Source of the DNA: Anaerolineae bacterium
Lineage (GTDB): Bacteria > Chloroflexota > Anaerolineae > Aggregatilineales > Phototrophicaceae
NCBI GenBank assembly: GCA_022822545.1
Contig: JAJEBE010000053.1
Span: 62,001 to 126,000, forward strand
DNA: 64,000 bases
Reading direction: 5' to 3'
Every line of letters begins with the position of its first letter. Position 1 is the stretch's first letter. The notes under the pieces are model-generated. The model was not told the origin of the DNA. It did no database searches and worked only from the letters and a program-made list of their open reading frames with translations. A program made the position numbers and the translations under genes. Positions 8,457 to 17,590 of this stretch are shown in pieces.

Positions 8457-9326
8457 ATGAAAACTGCAACCGGCAATTTCCCGCTCGGCTGGCGGCGGCG
8501 CAACTTCGCCTGGGAGCAAGACTTGCACGGCATGATCGCCTGGGCGCTGGAGAATGACCTCGAAGTCATCGACCTGGGCCGGGATGCCGATAGCATCGCC
8601 AAAATCGTGGTCGACGCGGGCCTCCGCATCGGCAGCGCCGACCTGACCGTCTGGACCGGGATGATGTCCCCCGATGCCGGCGCGCGGCGCGACGCCGTCG
8701 CCCGCAATGCCGACTACATTCGCGCTTGCGTTGCCGCCGGCGCGTCAACCTTCTTCATCTGCATGATCCCCGAAGACCCGTCCCGCGGCCGCCCGGAGAA
8801 CTTCGCCTACATGATCGAGAGTTACGGCGAACTGAAATCCGTCTTCGAGGAGAATGACGCCTATCTGGTGATCGAAGGCTGGCCCGGGCCCGGCTCCCTG
8901 GTCTGCACGCCGGAAACCTACCGCGCCTTCATCGAGCAGATCGGCTCGCCTAATATGGGCGTCAACTACGACCCCTCCCACCTCGTGCGCATGGGCATCG
9001 ACCCGATCCGCTTCCTCAAGGAATTCGTCGGCCACGTTTTCCACGTGCACGGCAAGGACTGCATGATCATCGACGAAAGCCTCTATCAATACGGCAATTT
9101 GCAGGAGGCGACCTTCGGCGCGCCCTACAAGTACGGCGGCATGAATTGGCGCTATACCATCCCCGGCCACGGCGTATCCGATTGGAAGATCATCCTCAAC
9201 ATCCTCAAGGACAGCGGCTACGAGGGCTGCGTCAGCATCGAGCTGGAAGATCATTTCTACGACGACAGTGAATACGAACAGAAACAAGGCGTCCTGCAAG
9301 GCGTCAAGTTCTTGGCCGGCTCATAA
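8457..9326 (+). CDS. Sugar phosphate isomerase/epimerase-like TIM barrel protein
   Basis: 289 residues; the ATG follows ACGAGGAGC. The sequence has the layout of the xylose isomerase-like/AP endonuclease 2 fold: an N-terminal IDLG strand, LVIEGWPG with a metal-binding Glu, NYDPSHL with Asp and His, FHVHGKD with paired His, and C-terminal VSIELED with a Glu. These acidic and His residues are the usual divalent metal ligands of this superfamily. It probably isomerises or epimerises a keto-sugar or inositol derivative. It is followed 180 bases later by an aldo/keto reductase on the same strand, consistent with sugar metabolism. Confidence 0.85.
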   Translation: MKTATGNFPLGWRRRNFAWEQDLHGMIAWALENDLEVIDLGRDADSIAKIVVDAGLRIGSADLTVWTGMMSPDAGARRDAVARNADYIRACVAAGASTFFICMIPEDPSRGRPENFAYMIESYGELKSVFEENDAYLVIEGWPGPGSLVCTPETYRAFIEQIGSPNMGVNYDPSHLVRMGIDPIRFLKEFVGHVFHVHGKDCMIIDESLYQYGNLQEATFGAPYKYGGMNWRYTIPGHGVSDWKIILNILKDSGYEGCVSIELEDHFYDDSEYEQKQGVLQGVKFLAGS

Positions 9327-9352
9327 TGCCCATTCCTTGCTCTTGGCGTTTC

Positions 9353-9402
9353 GTAGGGGCGACTGAACTGCAGTGTCTGCGCGCAACTGCGAGTCGCCCG
9401 CA
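9353..9402. repeat. GTAGGGGCGAC palindromic repeat (family A)
   Basis: GTAGGGGCGACTG at 9353 is answered by GAGTCGCCCGC near 9391, leaving an imperfect stem with a long loop. It lies in the spacer between the TIM-barrel gene and the aldo/keto reductase gene. The same core recurs in at least seven other spacers of the window. Confidence 0.6.
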
Positions 9403-9510
9403 AAGGCGCGCTGCATCAACCGTTCTGATCGTCCCAAATCAAGCCTCGCGCTGGCTTATGCTATAATTGCTGCGCAGTGATCACGTAGAAGCGACAAGAA
9501 GGGAAACCTA

Positions 9511-10368
9511 ATGCCAATCCCCAAGAAAATATTCGGACGCACCGGCCACCTCAGCACGCGCACGCTCTTCGGCGCTGCCGCCTTCAGCGCTGTCACACAA
9601 GACGAAGCCGACCGTACGATGGAACTGCTCATCGCCAACGGCGTCAACCACATCGACACCGCCGCCAGCTACGGCGATTCCGAGTTGCGCCTGGGACCGT
9701 GGATGGAGAAACAGCGCGCTGATTTCTTCCTCGCCACCAAAACCGATGAACGCACTTACGATGGCGCCAAACGCCAATTCGAGCGCTCGCTGGAACGCCT
9801 GCGGGTCAGCGAGGTCGACTTGATCCAGTTGCACTATCTCGTCGGCGAAGAGGAGTGGGAAGTGGCGATGGGTCCCGGCGGCGCGCTGGAATATCTGCTG
9901 GAAGCGCGCGAGCAAGGTTTGGTCAAATACATCGGCGTGACCGGCCACGATGTCGCCATCGCGCGGATGCACCAGCGCAGCCTCGAGCGCTTCGATTTCG
10001 ATTCCGTGCTGCTGCCCTATAACTACCTTATGATGCAGAACGAGATCTATCGCGCCGGCTTCAACGAGGTCGTGGAGATGTGCAAGGCGCGCGGCGCGGC
10101 GGTGCAGACGATCAAGGGCATCACGCGCCGGCCTTACCTCGGCGATCGCAGCCACGCTACCTGGTACGAGCCGCTCACCGACCAGGCCAGCATTGACAAG
10201 GCTGTGCACTGGGTGCTGGGCAATGAGGATGTCTTCTTGAATACCGCCGGCGATATTAGCATCTTGCCGCTGGTGCTGGACGCGGCGCAGCGCTTCGAGG
10301 CGCGGACGCCGGCTGCCGAGATGCAGGCGATGGTGGCGGAATGGGAGATGACGCCGCTGTTTGTTTGA
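9511..10368 (+). CDS. Aldo/keto reductase
   Basis: 285 residues; AAGGGAAA precedes the ATG. The order of AKR motifs is clear: [16 protein letters not shown] contains the catalytic Asp (DTA) and Tyr (SYG), the TKTDERT strand carries the Lys, and QLHY provides the His position, so the tetrad Asp-Tyr-Lys-His is complete. It reduces aldehydes or ketones with NADPH in the cytoplasm. The C-terminal part resembles a short AKR subgroup that acts on sugars or unknown carbonyls. Preceded by a TIM-barrel isomerase on the same strand, with a palindromic repeat between. Confidence 0.9.
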   Translation: MPIPKKIFGRTGHLSTRTLFGAAAFSAVTQDEADRTMELLIANGVNHIDTAASYGDSELRLGPWMEKQRADFFLATKTDERTYDGAKRQFERSLERLRVSEVDLIQLHYLVGEEEWEVAMGPGGALEYLLEAREQGLVKYIGVTGHDVAIARMHQRSLERFDFDSVLLPYNYLMMQNEIYRAGFNEVVEMCKARGAAVQTIKGITRRPYLGDRSHATWYEPLTDQASIDKAVHWVLGNEDVFLNTAGDISILPLVLDAAQRFEARTPAAEMQAMVAEWEMTPLFV

Positions 10369-10498
10369 GCTTAGACGGACGGTTAGTCGGAATGAAGGGC
10401 GATGTCTATCGCGGCGTCGCTCTGTTTTGTGCCTGTCTTGATACTGAATGATGCTATTATCAATGCAAGCAATCAATTAGATTGTGTATTCGCTTTCG

Positions 10499-10951
10499 AT
10501 GAAGATTAGAACAAGAGTCAGACGGTGGGTAATCTTTGCGATTGTCGTGCCATTATTCCCTATGCTTTTTGCAGCGTTGCTCAAGTTGGGACTAGGCAAG
10601 GGCTTAGATTATCAGAGCCTCTTGAGTGGAACAGAATTGTACATCCTGTCAGTAACTATTCTCGCTTCAACCAAGAATGATCTTGACAATTCACAAGCTG
10701 ATTTTTCACAGTTTCGCGTGTATAATGTGTTGACGGAACTTCTGTTCCTATCAATCATTCTTATTGGTATGATGTTTGCGGCAGTTTATATCAATGAGCA
10801 TGTGCAAGACTTTGGAATGCATAAGCCATTCGTAGCAAATGCAGGAATAGCTTTAGGGATTGTGGCATCTGTAATCTGTATTGCATTACAAGCAATTCTA
10901 TTTGTTGCTGAAAAAGTAGACGAAAAAGTAGACGAGAGGAGTCAGAGCTAG
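10499..10951 (+). CDS. Hypothetical four-helix membrane protein
   Basis: 150 residues from the ATG at 10499; a GTG at 10484 would add five. Four hydrophobic stretches are visible (about residues 10-30, 42-62, 73-95 and 107-130), then a charged tail AEKVDEKVDERSQS. The base composition is clearly more AT-rich than in the neighbours, which suggests recent acquisition. Its stop overlaps the GTG of a 55-codon membrane gene (TAGTG), so the two are likely co-translated and may act together. No family recognised. Confidence 0.6.
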   Translation: MKIRTRVRRWVIFAIVVPLFPMLFAALLKLGLGKGLDYQSLLSGTELYILSVTILASTKNDLDNSQADFSQFRVYNVLTELLFLSIILIGMMFAAVYINEHVQDFGMHKPFVANAGIALGIVASVICIALQAILFVAEKVDEKVDERSQS

Positions 10952-11118
10952 TGGAAACGCTAATGCTCATCGGTCTCTTCCTTCTGGGTCTTTATGCCGT
11001 AGCACTGGTTTCGACGCTAACCTATGATGTGCTGACGGGACGAATCAAACGCTTGCAGGGCATCGCGCATAGGAAGCCTGACACGACCTCTCTTGTTGCC
11101 AAGCAAGAAAAGATTTAA
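10951..11118 (+). CDS. Small single-span membrane protein, 55 aa
   Basis: GTG start at 10951 shares its first base with the preceding TAG stop. The product is 55 residues: METLMLIGLFLLGLYAVALV forms one transmembrane helix, then a short Lys/Arg-rich tail ends VAKQEKI. The coupling to the four-helix membrane gene, the clean hydrophobic helix and the positive cytoplasmic tail support a real gene. It ends tail to tail with cutC, overlapping its stop by four bases. Confidence 0.6.
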   Translation: METLMLIGLFLLGLYAVALVSTLTYDVLTGRIKRLQGIAHRKPDTTSLVAKQEKI

Positions 11119-11849
11119 GCTAAGGCATTGATTGCCCCCCGTATCCGCTCCGCCGAGGCATAACTCCGCGCATACTCCGAGATATCATCCCCCATCGTCA
11201 AGCGCGGATTGCGATACTGCATCGGACCATCAATCATCTCTCGCGCCGAAAAGTGGAACTCGCGCGCTTCGGTCGCCTCGGCGATGCGAGCGATATTGCC
11301 CGGGTGGATGCCCGCGCCGGGCATGATGCGGATTCGCCCCGCTGCCCATGCGACCAGTTGGACAATCAAAGGCATACCCTCCGCGGCGCTTGGCGCCTGC
11401 CCGGATGTCAGCAGCCGATCCACGCCCAGTTCGATCAGCGCCTCCAGCGCCGCCCGGGGGGCGCGGCACATATCGAAAGCGCGATGAAAAGTGACGCTTA
11501 GCGGACGCGCCGCCACCACTAGCTCCCGCGTCCGCGCTGTGTCGATGCCCCCGTCCGCGAGCAAAATGCCGAAAACGGCCCCCTGCGCGCCGGCTGCCTT
11601 GGCTGCCTCAATGTCCCGCCGCATGATATCAAACTCGGTGGGGCTGTATAGGAAGTCGCCTCGCCGCGGCCGGATCATGACGTGGATGGGGATTTGCAAT
11701 TGCTCAACCGCCAGTTCAATCATGCCGCGCGATGGACTGATGCCGCCGATGCCGAGGTCAGCGCAGAGTTCCACGCGGTCGACGCCGCATTCCTGCGCGA
11801 CCAGGGCGGACTCCAGCGAGTCGACAGCGACTTCGAATTGGCAGCGCAT
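11115..11849 (-). CDS. cutC: CutC family protein
   Basis: 244 residues, a TIM barrel of the CutC family, first linked to copper homeostasis in E. coli, though the biochemical role remains uncertain. Diagnostic segments are FEVAVDSLESALVAQECGVDRVELCADL at the N-terminus, PIHVMIRPRRGDFLYS, TFHRAFD, and LLTSGQAPSAAEG followed by MPGAGI. It is the last of three tightly spaced minus-strand genes: the kinase stop lies three bases before its ATG. The company of a kinase and aldolase hints at a role in sugar metabolism here rather than metal resistance (inference). Confidence 0.92.
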   Translation of the reverse strand: MRCQFEVAVDSLESALVAQECGVDRVELCADLGIGGISPSRGMIELAVEQLQIPIHVMIRPRRGDFLYSPTEFDIMRRDIEAAKAAGAQGAVFGILLADGGIDTARTRELVVAARPLSVTFHRAFDMCRAPRAALEALIELGVDRLLTSGQAPSAAEGMPLIVQLVAWAAGRIRIMPGAGIHPGNIARIAEATEAREFHFSAREMIDGPMQYRNPRLTMGDDISEYARSYASAERIRGAINALA

Positions 11850-11852
11850 GGA

Positions 11853-12785
11853 TCAGGGGTAGGGGATCAGTTCGACTTGCGGCAGGAAGCGCTGCATATC
11901 GGCGACCGCGTAATCGGCTGTGCCGGGCTGCAAGCAGACCGCCGTTGCCGCTGCGATGCCCAGGCGCAGCCCCTCTTCCAGCGGTTGTTCATGATGAATG
12001 GCTTGCGCCAGGCCGGCCAGCACCGCGTCGCCCGCGCCCGCTGGACTGCTGACCTCAACTTGTATCGGCGGAATCCGATAGCTGCGGTCACTCAGGATCG
12101 CCAGCGCGCCATCTTTGCCCATCGTGATGACTGCCTGAGTGCCTTGCCGTTCCAGGATTTCCCTGCCGGCGGCGTAAAGATCTTCCTCCGTGCTTAACTT
12201 GCGACCGGCGAGCGCGGATAATTCATGCTCGTTGGGTTTGATGAATGCGGGGCGCGCCTTCAAGCCCGCTTCCAAATTTGGTGGCGCGGCATCGAAAATC
12301 ACCGGCACCGCCCTCGCCTTCGCCAATTCAATCGCCTCGGCGTAAAAGCCCGGCCTCACCCCGGGCGGCAGTGATCCGCCTGTGATCACCACCGAGGCGG
12401 ACTCCAGCGCTTTGAGGTAGCGTTGGCGCAACGCTTCAAGCTGCGCCGCGGTCACGGTCATTGAGGCGGTCGTGATTGTGGTGTGTTCGCCGCTGTCCTC
12501 GTCGATGATGACGGTATTGATGCGCGTCTCGCCATCAGCGGCGACGAAGTCGGTACTCACGCCTTCGGCTTCCAGCATGGACCGGACCTTGTCGCCCACT
12601 GACCCGGCCGCCAAACCCAGCGCCAGGCTGCCGACCCCCATGCGCCCCAGAATGAACGAGGCATCGGTCGGCTTGCCGCCCATGCTGTGATAGGTGCGTG
12701 CTGCGCGGATGGTCGTATTCGGCGTCAGCTTCGGGATGAAGACAGTGAGGTCGAGCGTGGTATTCGGCGTGAGAGAGACGATCAT
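11853..12785 (-). CDS. PfkB-type hexose kinase (1-phosphofructokinase/tagatose-6-phosphate kinase group)
   Basis: 310 residues. The N-terminus MIVSLTPNTTLDLTV is the beginning typical of the 1-phosphofructokinase/LacC subgroup. YHSMGGKPTDASFILGRMG corresponds to PfkB signature 1, and SSPAGAGDAVLAGLA to signature 2, whose GAGD holds the catalytic Asp and anion hole. It phosphorylates a sugar or sugar phosphate with ATP. Five bases separate it from the upstream class II aldolase. The pair suggests phosphorylation followed by aldol cleavage of a deoxy- or keto-sugar, but the substrate is not settled. Confidence 0.88.
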   Translation of the reverse strand: MIVSLTPNTTLDLTVFIPKLTPNTTIRAARTYHSMGGKPTDASFILGRMGVGSLALGLAAGSVGDKVRSMLEAEGVSTDFVAADGETRINTVIIDEDSGEHTTITTASMTVTAAQLEALRQRYLKALESASVVITGGSLPPGVRPGFYAEAIELAKARAVPVIFDAAPPNLEAGLKARPAFIKPNEHELSALAGRKLSTEEDLYAAGREILERQGTQAVITMGKDGALAILSDRSYRIPPIQVEVSSPAGAGDAVLAGLAQAIHHEQPLEEGLRLGIAAATAVCLQPGTADYAVADMQRFLPQVELIPYP

Positions 12786-12790
12786 CGCGT

Positions 12791-13489
12791 TTAGTCGTGG
12801 CGGAAGTCGGCGATGGCTTTTTCCATCGCCGCGCTTTCCTCGCGCAGCAGCGGGCTCGCGCTGATTTGACGCGACATCATGATGACGTAAGCATTGGTAT
12901 CCAGGCGCTCGACCGCGTCCAGCGCCGCCGGCAAGTTCTTGCCAATGAGGAACAAGCCGTGCCAGGGCGCGATCGTCCCGGCCGCGTGTTTGGCGATCAT
13001 CGCTTCTCGTCCGCGCATGGTGGCGACAATGCGCTCGCCCAGATTGGGGCTATGCGCCGGCGCGTATTCGATGACGGGCGTCGTGCCGAATTTGCGCGTG
13101 GCTTCCATCACCGGCGGCAGCGGTAAATTGGCGCAGGCGAAGACCATCAAGTTGCGCGGATGGCAATGGATGACGGCGCTGCCATAATCGCTGAAGTTCT
13201 CATGCAAGCCGAAGTGCACGGCGATTTCTCGCGTCAGCCTGCCTTCGCCTTCCAGGATTTCGCCGCGGCAGTTTACGACCAGCACATCCTCCGGCTCCAG
13301 TTGCCACTGCTTGTTTTGCCCGGCGAGGGTGGGCGACATGCAGAAGAACTCGCCGACGCGCAGGCTGATATTGCCGCCGCCGGCATCGGTCAGGTGGCGG
13401 TCGAAGAGGACGCGGCCGATATGGGCGACCAGTTCACGCCCCGCTTGCACTTCATCCGTCAGCACCGATTCGGTTTGCAGCATTCGCAT
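12791..13489 (-). CDS. Class II aldolase/adducin family protein (fuculose-phosphate aldolase-like)
   Basis: 232 residues, close to the length of L-fuculose-1-phosphate aldolase. TDAGGGNISLRV is the phosphate-binding start of the family. Zn ligands are seen as HCHP (two His) and the later WHGLF His, with a catalytic Glu expected in the AVHFGLHE region. GGGAGAA precedes the ATG. It begins a three-gene minus-strand operon with the PfkB-type kinase and CutC. Related enzymes cleave fuculose-, rhamnulose- or ribulose-phosphates; which one applies here is unknown. Confidence 0.85.
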   Translation of the reverse strand: MRMLQTESVLTDEVQAGRELVAHIGRVLFDRHLTDAGGGNISLRVGEFFCMSPTLAGQNKQWQLEPEDVLVVNCRGEILEGEGRLTREIAVHFGLHENFSDYGSAVIHCHPRNLMVFACANLPLPPVMEATRKFGTTPVIEYAPAHSPNLGERIVATMRGREAMIAKHAAGTIAPWHGLFLIGKNLPAALDAVERLDTNAYVIMMSRQISASPLLREESAAMEKAIADFRHD

Positions 13490-13562
13490 TTCTCCCGCAT
13501 TTCAAAATCTTATAGGCTATACTATATTGGATGCTTATGGAAATACCACAGCATAAACGACT

Positions 13563-13588
13563 TGCCATTATAGCTTTCCATAATGGCA
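13563..13588. promoter_or_regulatory. Inverted repeat in divergent promoter region
   Basis: TGCCATTAT and ATAATGGCA form a perfect 9-base inverted repeat with an 8-base spacer. It lies between the divergently read aldolase operon (start 13489) and the restriction-modification operon (start 13692). It could be an operator for either side. No terminator-like T-run follows on the plus strand. Confidence 0.4.
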
Positions 13589-13691
13589 TGAAAAAGAAGT
13601 CTTTTTGTTCCAACACTCATTCTTGTGCTGTTTCAGGCAGAGATTAGGCTTCAGTTTAGTTTCGAAAGCCTGGCTATGACGGAGATAGAGA

Positions 13692-14681
13692 ATGAACAAC
13701 ATTCATCAACGACAGCAGTGCCTCTCAGGTCCGACCATAGTCGCTCCACCTAAGGTCTATACGCCTTCGTTCAGCTTTAATCGCATCTTTGCGGGAGATG
13801 CCAGGGAACTTATGCCGTCTTTACCTTCTGGTAGCGTTGATCTTAGCTTTTGGTCACCCCCTTATTATGTGGGGAAGTCCTATGAAAAGGACTGGAGTTT
13901 TGGAGAGTGGCAGTCTCTGATAAGAGAAGTCATAAACCTACATTCACGAGTTTTGAAGCCGGGCGGCTTCATGGCTGTAAATATAGGCGATATTCTGTGC
14001 TTCTCGGACGAATCTATGCCTCGTTATCAGGCAAATAACGTGCGCCGCAAGAAAAGTCCCGTTACCCGAGAGCAGATTATTGAGTTGAAGAAGCAGCATC
14101 CAGAGGCGAGGCGTGCTGATCTGGCTAGAATGCTTGGCTGTAGTGAACAGACGGTGCAGCGTCGTTTAGAACACAACAATGTTCGTGGCGGTAAACAGAT
14201 TGCGTCTACAAGGGTAAAACTGACAGGTTGTATGGTCGAAGAGTGGGCGCTAGAAGCCGGGCTATATCTGTACGATCAGCGTATTTGGCACAAAGATCCA
14301 TGTTGGGCGAATTGCCGCTGGCACTCGAATTCGTATCGGGCGGTTGATGAATTTGAGCACATTTATGTATTTTGGCAACCTGGCATAACAGAATACGATC
14401 GTCAGCGGTTGACCAGTAGTGAATGGGCAGAATGGGGGTCGCGAGGAGTTTGGCAGATTCGCTCGGTGCAGCGCAATGCCCGGCACGAAGCCGAGTTTCC
14501 CGAAGAACTTGCCAGTCGCGTAATTCGACTTTTCTCGCCAGCTAAAGGGGTTATTCTGGATCCTTTTGTCGGCTCCGGTACAACAACTGCTGTAGCTAGA
14601 CAGCTAGGCAGACGTTGGCTTGGTATTGAACTGGATGAGCATTATGCTGAATTAGCTCGGAAGCGCACATATGACACCTGA
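13692..14681 (+). CDS. DNA methyltransferase of an SfiI-like restriction-modification system, probably N4-cytosine
   Basis: 329 residues. Residues 55-58 are SPPY, the catalytic motif IV in the form typical of N4-cytosine methyltransferases, and DPFVGSGTT near residue 290 is the AdoMet-binding motif I. Motif IV before motif I is the beta-class order. Between them sits a target-recognition region holding a helix-turn-helix-like stretch ([20 protein letters not shown]). GGAGATAGAG precedes the ATG. The gene overlaps the restriction gene by 11 bases, so both are probably co-translated, methylase first, which would protect the host before the nuclease appears. The base composition is more AT-rich than that of the flanking metabolic genes. 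Confidence 0.9.
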   Translation: MNNIHQRQQCLSGPTIVAPPKVYTPSFSFNRIFAGDARELMPSLPSGSVDLSFWSPPYYVGKSYEKDWSFGEWQSLIREVINLHSRVLKPGGFMAVNIGDILCFSDESMPRYQANNVRRKKSPVTREQIIELKKQHPEARRADLARMLGCSEQTVQRRLEHNNVRGGKQIASTRVKLTGCMVEEWALEAGLYLYDQRIWHKDPCWANCRWHSNSYRAVDEFEHIYVFWQPGITEYDRQRLTSSEWAEWGSRGVWQIRSVQRNARHEAEFPEELASRVIRLFSPAKGVILDPFVGSGTTTAVARQLGRRWLGIELDEHYAELARKRTYDT

Positions 14682-15342
14682 GGAAATGGAGATTCTCGAA
14701 CAAACCACATTTTCGATGGTGACACAAGCACTGACCGACTACGCTTTACAAGCGTCGCAGATATTTAGCGAGGAAGTGGACCAGCCTCAAGACATAGCCG
14801 AAGATGTCACGAGAGAAGCAATAGAAGCGATGGGGCTTCCGCAACTTCACATGCGTCTGTACGGCAAAGTCGACGTAAAAAAGGCTGTATATGTATTCTT
14901 GCCAGAGGCATATCCTGTGGCGCTGATGCTGGATGCAAAAGCCGAAAAGCCAAACGGAAATCGGACGGCAACGATTCAGATGTCGCAGACTTCTATGCGA
15001 GTACGAATGAAACGTGGCGGAATGACGATTGATGAAGCAGGGAAGTTACCGTTCTATATTGAACGAAACGGACGCTCTCTGTATGTAGTTACAGTCTTTG
15101 CCAAGTACATTTATGACACGATTGACAATGCGCATATCCTTCAGCGGATTATCACAGCTTGCCTGCCAAATGGCTTGTTGCAGAGCAAATACAATCCTGA
15201 CGAGAACGATACCGTATGGCGCGCGGGACGCGATGCGCCTACTTTGGGTGAGGACTTTCGTGTACGAATTAGCTTTGCCGATCTACGGGCGAAGGCAAGT
15301 TGGCGCGTTCGAGAAATTCATGTTCCACGACTAAGTTCATAA
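14671..15342 (+). CDS. SfiI-like type II restriction endonuclease
   Basis: 223 residues. From memory of SfiI (which cuts GGCCNNNNNGGCC), several blocks match in order: the N-terminal Glu-Gln-Thr then VTQAL, the [10 protein letters not shown] segment, [16 protein letters not shown] followed by [12 protein letters not shown] and R-V-R, and WRVREIHV near the end. Asp88 and Lys90 in LDAKAE with Asp68 upstream fit the PD...DxK nuclease site of SfiI, with nearly the same spacing. SfiI acts as a tetramer on two sites. Specificity here is inferred from similarity only. Shorter than SfiI by about 45 residues, mainly at the C-terminus. Confidence 0.8.
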   Translation: MTPEEMEILEQTTFSMVTQALTDYALQASQIFSEEVDQPQDIAEDVTREAIEAMGLPQLHMRLYGKVDVKKAVYVFLPEAYPVALMLDAKAEKPNGNRTATIQMSQTSMRVRMKRGGMTIDEAGKLPFYIERNGRSLYVVTVFAKYIYDTIDNAHILQRIITACLPNGLLQSKYNPDENDTVWRAGRDAPTLGEDFRVRISFADLRAKASWRVREIHVPRLSS

Positions 15343-15382
15343 TCTACTATTACTCGTTAATCGAGATGTATGGAAATTTGAG

Positions 15383-16540
15383 ATGCCATTTGAATTCGCC
15401 ACCGCCGCGCGCATCATCTTCGGCGACAACTGTTCGGCGCAACTGCCGCAGCTCGCGGGAGGGCTCGGCCGCCACGCCCTGCTGGTCACCGACAGCTTCC
15501 AGCCGCCCTCGGCCAGCGATCTGATCGCGACCCTGCACGACGCTGATTTCGCTTTCACGCATTTTCCCGTCAGTGGCGAGCCGAGCGTCGAAGTGATCGA
15601 TGAGGCGAAGGACGTCGCTTTGAACGCCGGCTGCGATATGGTGATCAGCATCGGCGGCGGCAGCGTCATCGACAGCGGCAAAGCCAGCGCTGCCCTCATT
15701 CCCAACGACGGCGCGGTCATCGACTACCTCGAGGTCATCGGCGCGGGACGCAAGCTGGTCGCGGCGCCCCTGCCCTTCATCGCCCTGCCCACCACCGCCG
15801 GCACCGGCGCCGAAGTGACCAAGAACGCCGTGCTCGGCTCCAAGCGGCATCGCGTCAAAGTCAGCCTGCGCGACAACCGCATGCTGGCTGATATCGCCCT
15901 GGTCGATCCCGTGCTCACCTACTCGATGCCGCCCGCCGTCACCGCCAGCACCGGCATGGACGCTCTCACCCAAGTGCTTGAGCCTTTCGTCTCGCACCTG
16001 GCTACGCCGCTTACGGATGGCTTCTGCCGTGAGGGACTGCGCCGCGCCGGCCGCTCGCTGCGCCGCGTCTACGAAGCACCGGTGGACGCGCCCGCCCGCC
16101 GTGACATGGCGCTGACGAGCCTGCTGGGAGGACTGGCGCTGGCCAACGCCAAACTGGGGGCGGTGCACGGATTCGCCGGTGTGCTCGGCGGGATGTACGG
16201 CGCGGCCCACGGCGCCATCTGCGCTGCCCTGCTGCCGCCCGTCATCAAAGCCAACATCAAAGCGCTGACCCAGCGCGGAGCCGACAGCCTCGCCTTAAGC
16301 CGCTACGACCAAGCCGCGCAAACTTTGCTGGACGCGCCCTCGGCCAAGGCGCAGGACGCCATCAACTGGATCGGCGAAACCAGCCGATACCTCGGCATCC
16401 CCGGGTTGGCGAGCTGCGGCGTGCAAGCGGCGGATTTCGCCGAGATCGTCGCCAAATCGAGTGTGTCGAGCAGCATGAAAGGCAACCCAATCGTCTTGAC
16501 CGCTGAGGAATTAACCGCCATTCTCCAGGCGGCGCTCTGA
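15383..16540 (+). CDS. Iron-containing alcohol dehydrogenase
   Basis: 385 residues, the usual length of the group III family. The N-terminal Rossmann-like part has VISIGGGSVIDSGKA, the GGGSxxD nucleotide-binding motif, and PTTAGTGAEVT. Metal ligands are expected from ALVDP (Asp), GMDALTQVLE, AVHGFAGVLGG (His) and GAAHGAICA (His), all present. It interconverts alcohols and aldehydes or ketones with NAD(P). It is followed 17 bases later by a propeller gene on the same strand. Direct upstream neighbours are the restriction genes, which look like an insertion between metabolic genes. Confidence 0.92.
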   Translation: MPFEFATAARIIFGDNCSAQLPQLAGGLGRHALLVTDSFQPPSASDLIATLHDADFAFTHFPVSGEPSVEVIDEAKDVALNAGCDMVISIGGGSVIDSGKASAALIPNDGAVIDYLEVIGAGRKLVAAPLPFIALPTTAGTGAEVTKNAVLGSKRHRVKVSLRDNRMLADIALVDPVLTYSMPPAVTASTGMDALTQVLEPFVSHLATPLTDGFCREGLRRAGRSLRRVYEAPVDAPARRDMALTSLLGGLALANAKLGAVHGFAGVLGGMYGAAHGAICAALLPPVIKANIKALTQRGADSLALSRYDQAAQTLLDAPSAKAQDAINWIGETSRYLGIPGLASCGVQAADFAEIVAKSSVSSSMKGNPIVLTAEELTAILQAAL

Positions 16541-16557
16541 GCTGCGAAGGGCAGGGC

Positions 16558-17547
16558 ATGACTATCAGGACGCGTTCCCGCAGGACGAACATCATCACCG
16601 CCTATGTCATGGTTGTTGTCATCCTCTTCGTTGCCCGGCAGCTAGCATCGCACAAGCTCTCACCCGCCAGCGAGCCTGTCAAGAACGCGCTGATCTTCAT
16701 CTCCGACGCCGACTCGATCGATGCCGGGCGCGGCTCGAACTCGGTCTACCGCATCGGGCTGGACGGCCGCGGCTTGAAGCGCATTGTCGGCTCCATCCCG
16801 CATGGCGAGGGCTACCTCCGCACGACGGATATCGACTGCGAGCGCGCATCGCAGCAGTTAGTCATCGCCAGCCATAGGCGCGATCTCAACGGCTTTCACC
16901 ACGCTCTGCTCGATGGCTCGGGCCTGCATTTTGACAAGCCGGATGGCGGCGACTTGCTTTCGGCGACACGACAAATCGCCATCGCGCCGGACGGCGTCAG
17001 CGTTATCGTCTCGCGGGAAAAAGACGGAGACTACTCGCAGCCGCGCTTTGGCTTGGTCGCGGGCGATCTCATGAGTCGCAAGTTCAAGACAATCAAGAAA
17101 CCGACGGCGACGCGCTCCTATGTTTCACCGGTCTTTTCTCCTAGCGGGCGTTTGATCGCGTACATCATCGAGCGGCATGATGGCAGAGAAAGCCCTACCT
17201 ACGAACTCGCCATCGCCGCGCCTACCGGCAAGGGCGAAGTTGTCATATACGAGACACCCTTGAGCATCAGCGATCTCGCCTGGTCGCCGACGGGCGAGTG
17301 GCTTGCTTTGGAAATGAGTCGGCAAATCTATCGGCTGCGTCCCTATGGCGGCGAACTCACCAAGTTGACCGATCACCTCGGCGGCGCGACCTCACCGCGC
17401 TGGTCGCCGGATGGGCGAATGATCAGCTACGTGTCGCCTTCGACTTTTCCGGGCAACCAGCAAGTCATGATTATGAATGCTGATGGCTCGGGGAAGCGCC
17501 GTGCGACCAACATCCGCGGCGCTGTTGTAAATGGCTGTTGGGTCTAA
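16558..17547 (+). CDS. Membrane-anchored TolB/PD40-like beta-propeller protein
   Basis: 329 residues. Arg-rich start, then one hydrophobic helix (IITAYVMVVVILFVARQL), probably an uncleaved anchor or signal. The remainder is a PD40/TolB-type propeller: FSPSGRLIAYI, WSPTGEWLALE, WSPDGRMISYV and IMNADGSGKRR are successive blades. Such proteins bind ligands or proteins outside the membrane. It starts 17 bases after the alcohol dehydrogenase gene, but a functional link is not evident. Confidence 0.82.
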   Translation: MTIRTRSRRTNIITAYVMVVVILFVARQLASHKLSPASEPVKNALIFISDADSIDAGRGSNSVYRIGLDGRGLKRIVGSIPHGEGYLRTTDIDCERASQQLVIASHRRDLNGFHHALLDGSGLHFDKPDGGDLLSATRQIAIAPDGVSVIVSREKDGDYSQPRFGLVAGDLMSRKFKTIKKPTATRSYVSPVFSPSGRLIAYIIERHDGRESPTYELAIAAPTGKGEVVIYETPLSISDLAWSPTGEWLALEMSRQIYRLRPYGGELTKLTDHLGGATSPRWSPDGRMISYVSPSTFPGNQQVMIMNADGSGKRRATNIRGAVVNGCWV

Positions 17548-17556
17548 AACCCAAAA

Positions 17557-17568
17557 GAGCGGCCGCTC
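17557..17568 (-). terminator. Short hairpin between convergent genes
   Basis: GAGCGGCCGCTC is a perfect 12-base palindrome between the ends of the PD40 gene and the MFS gene. Read on the minus strand it is followed by TTTTGGGTTTT, so it may be a weak terminator for the MFS gene. Confidence 0.35.
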
Positions 17569-17590
17569 GCGCCCCAAGAGCAACAACAGA

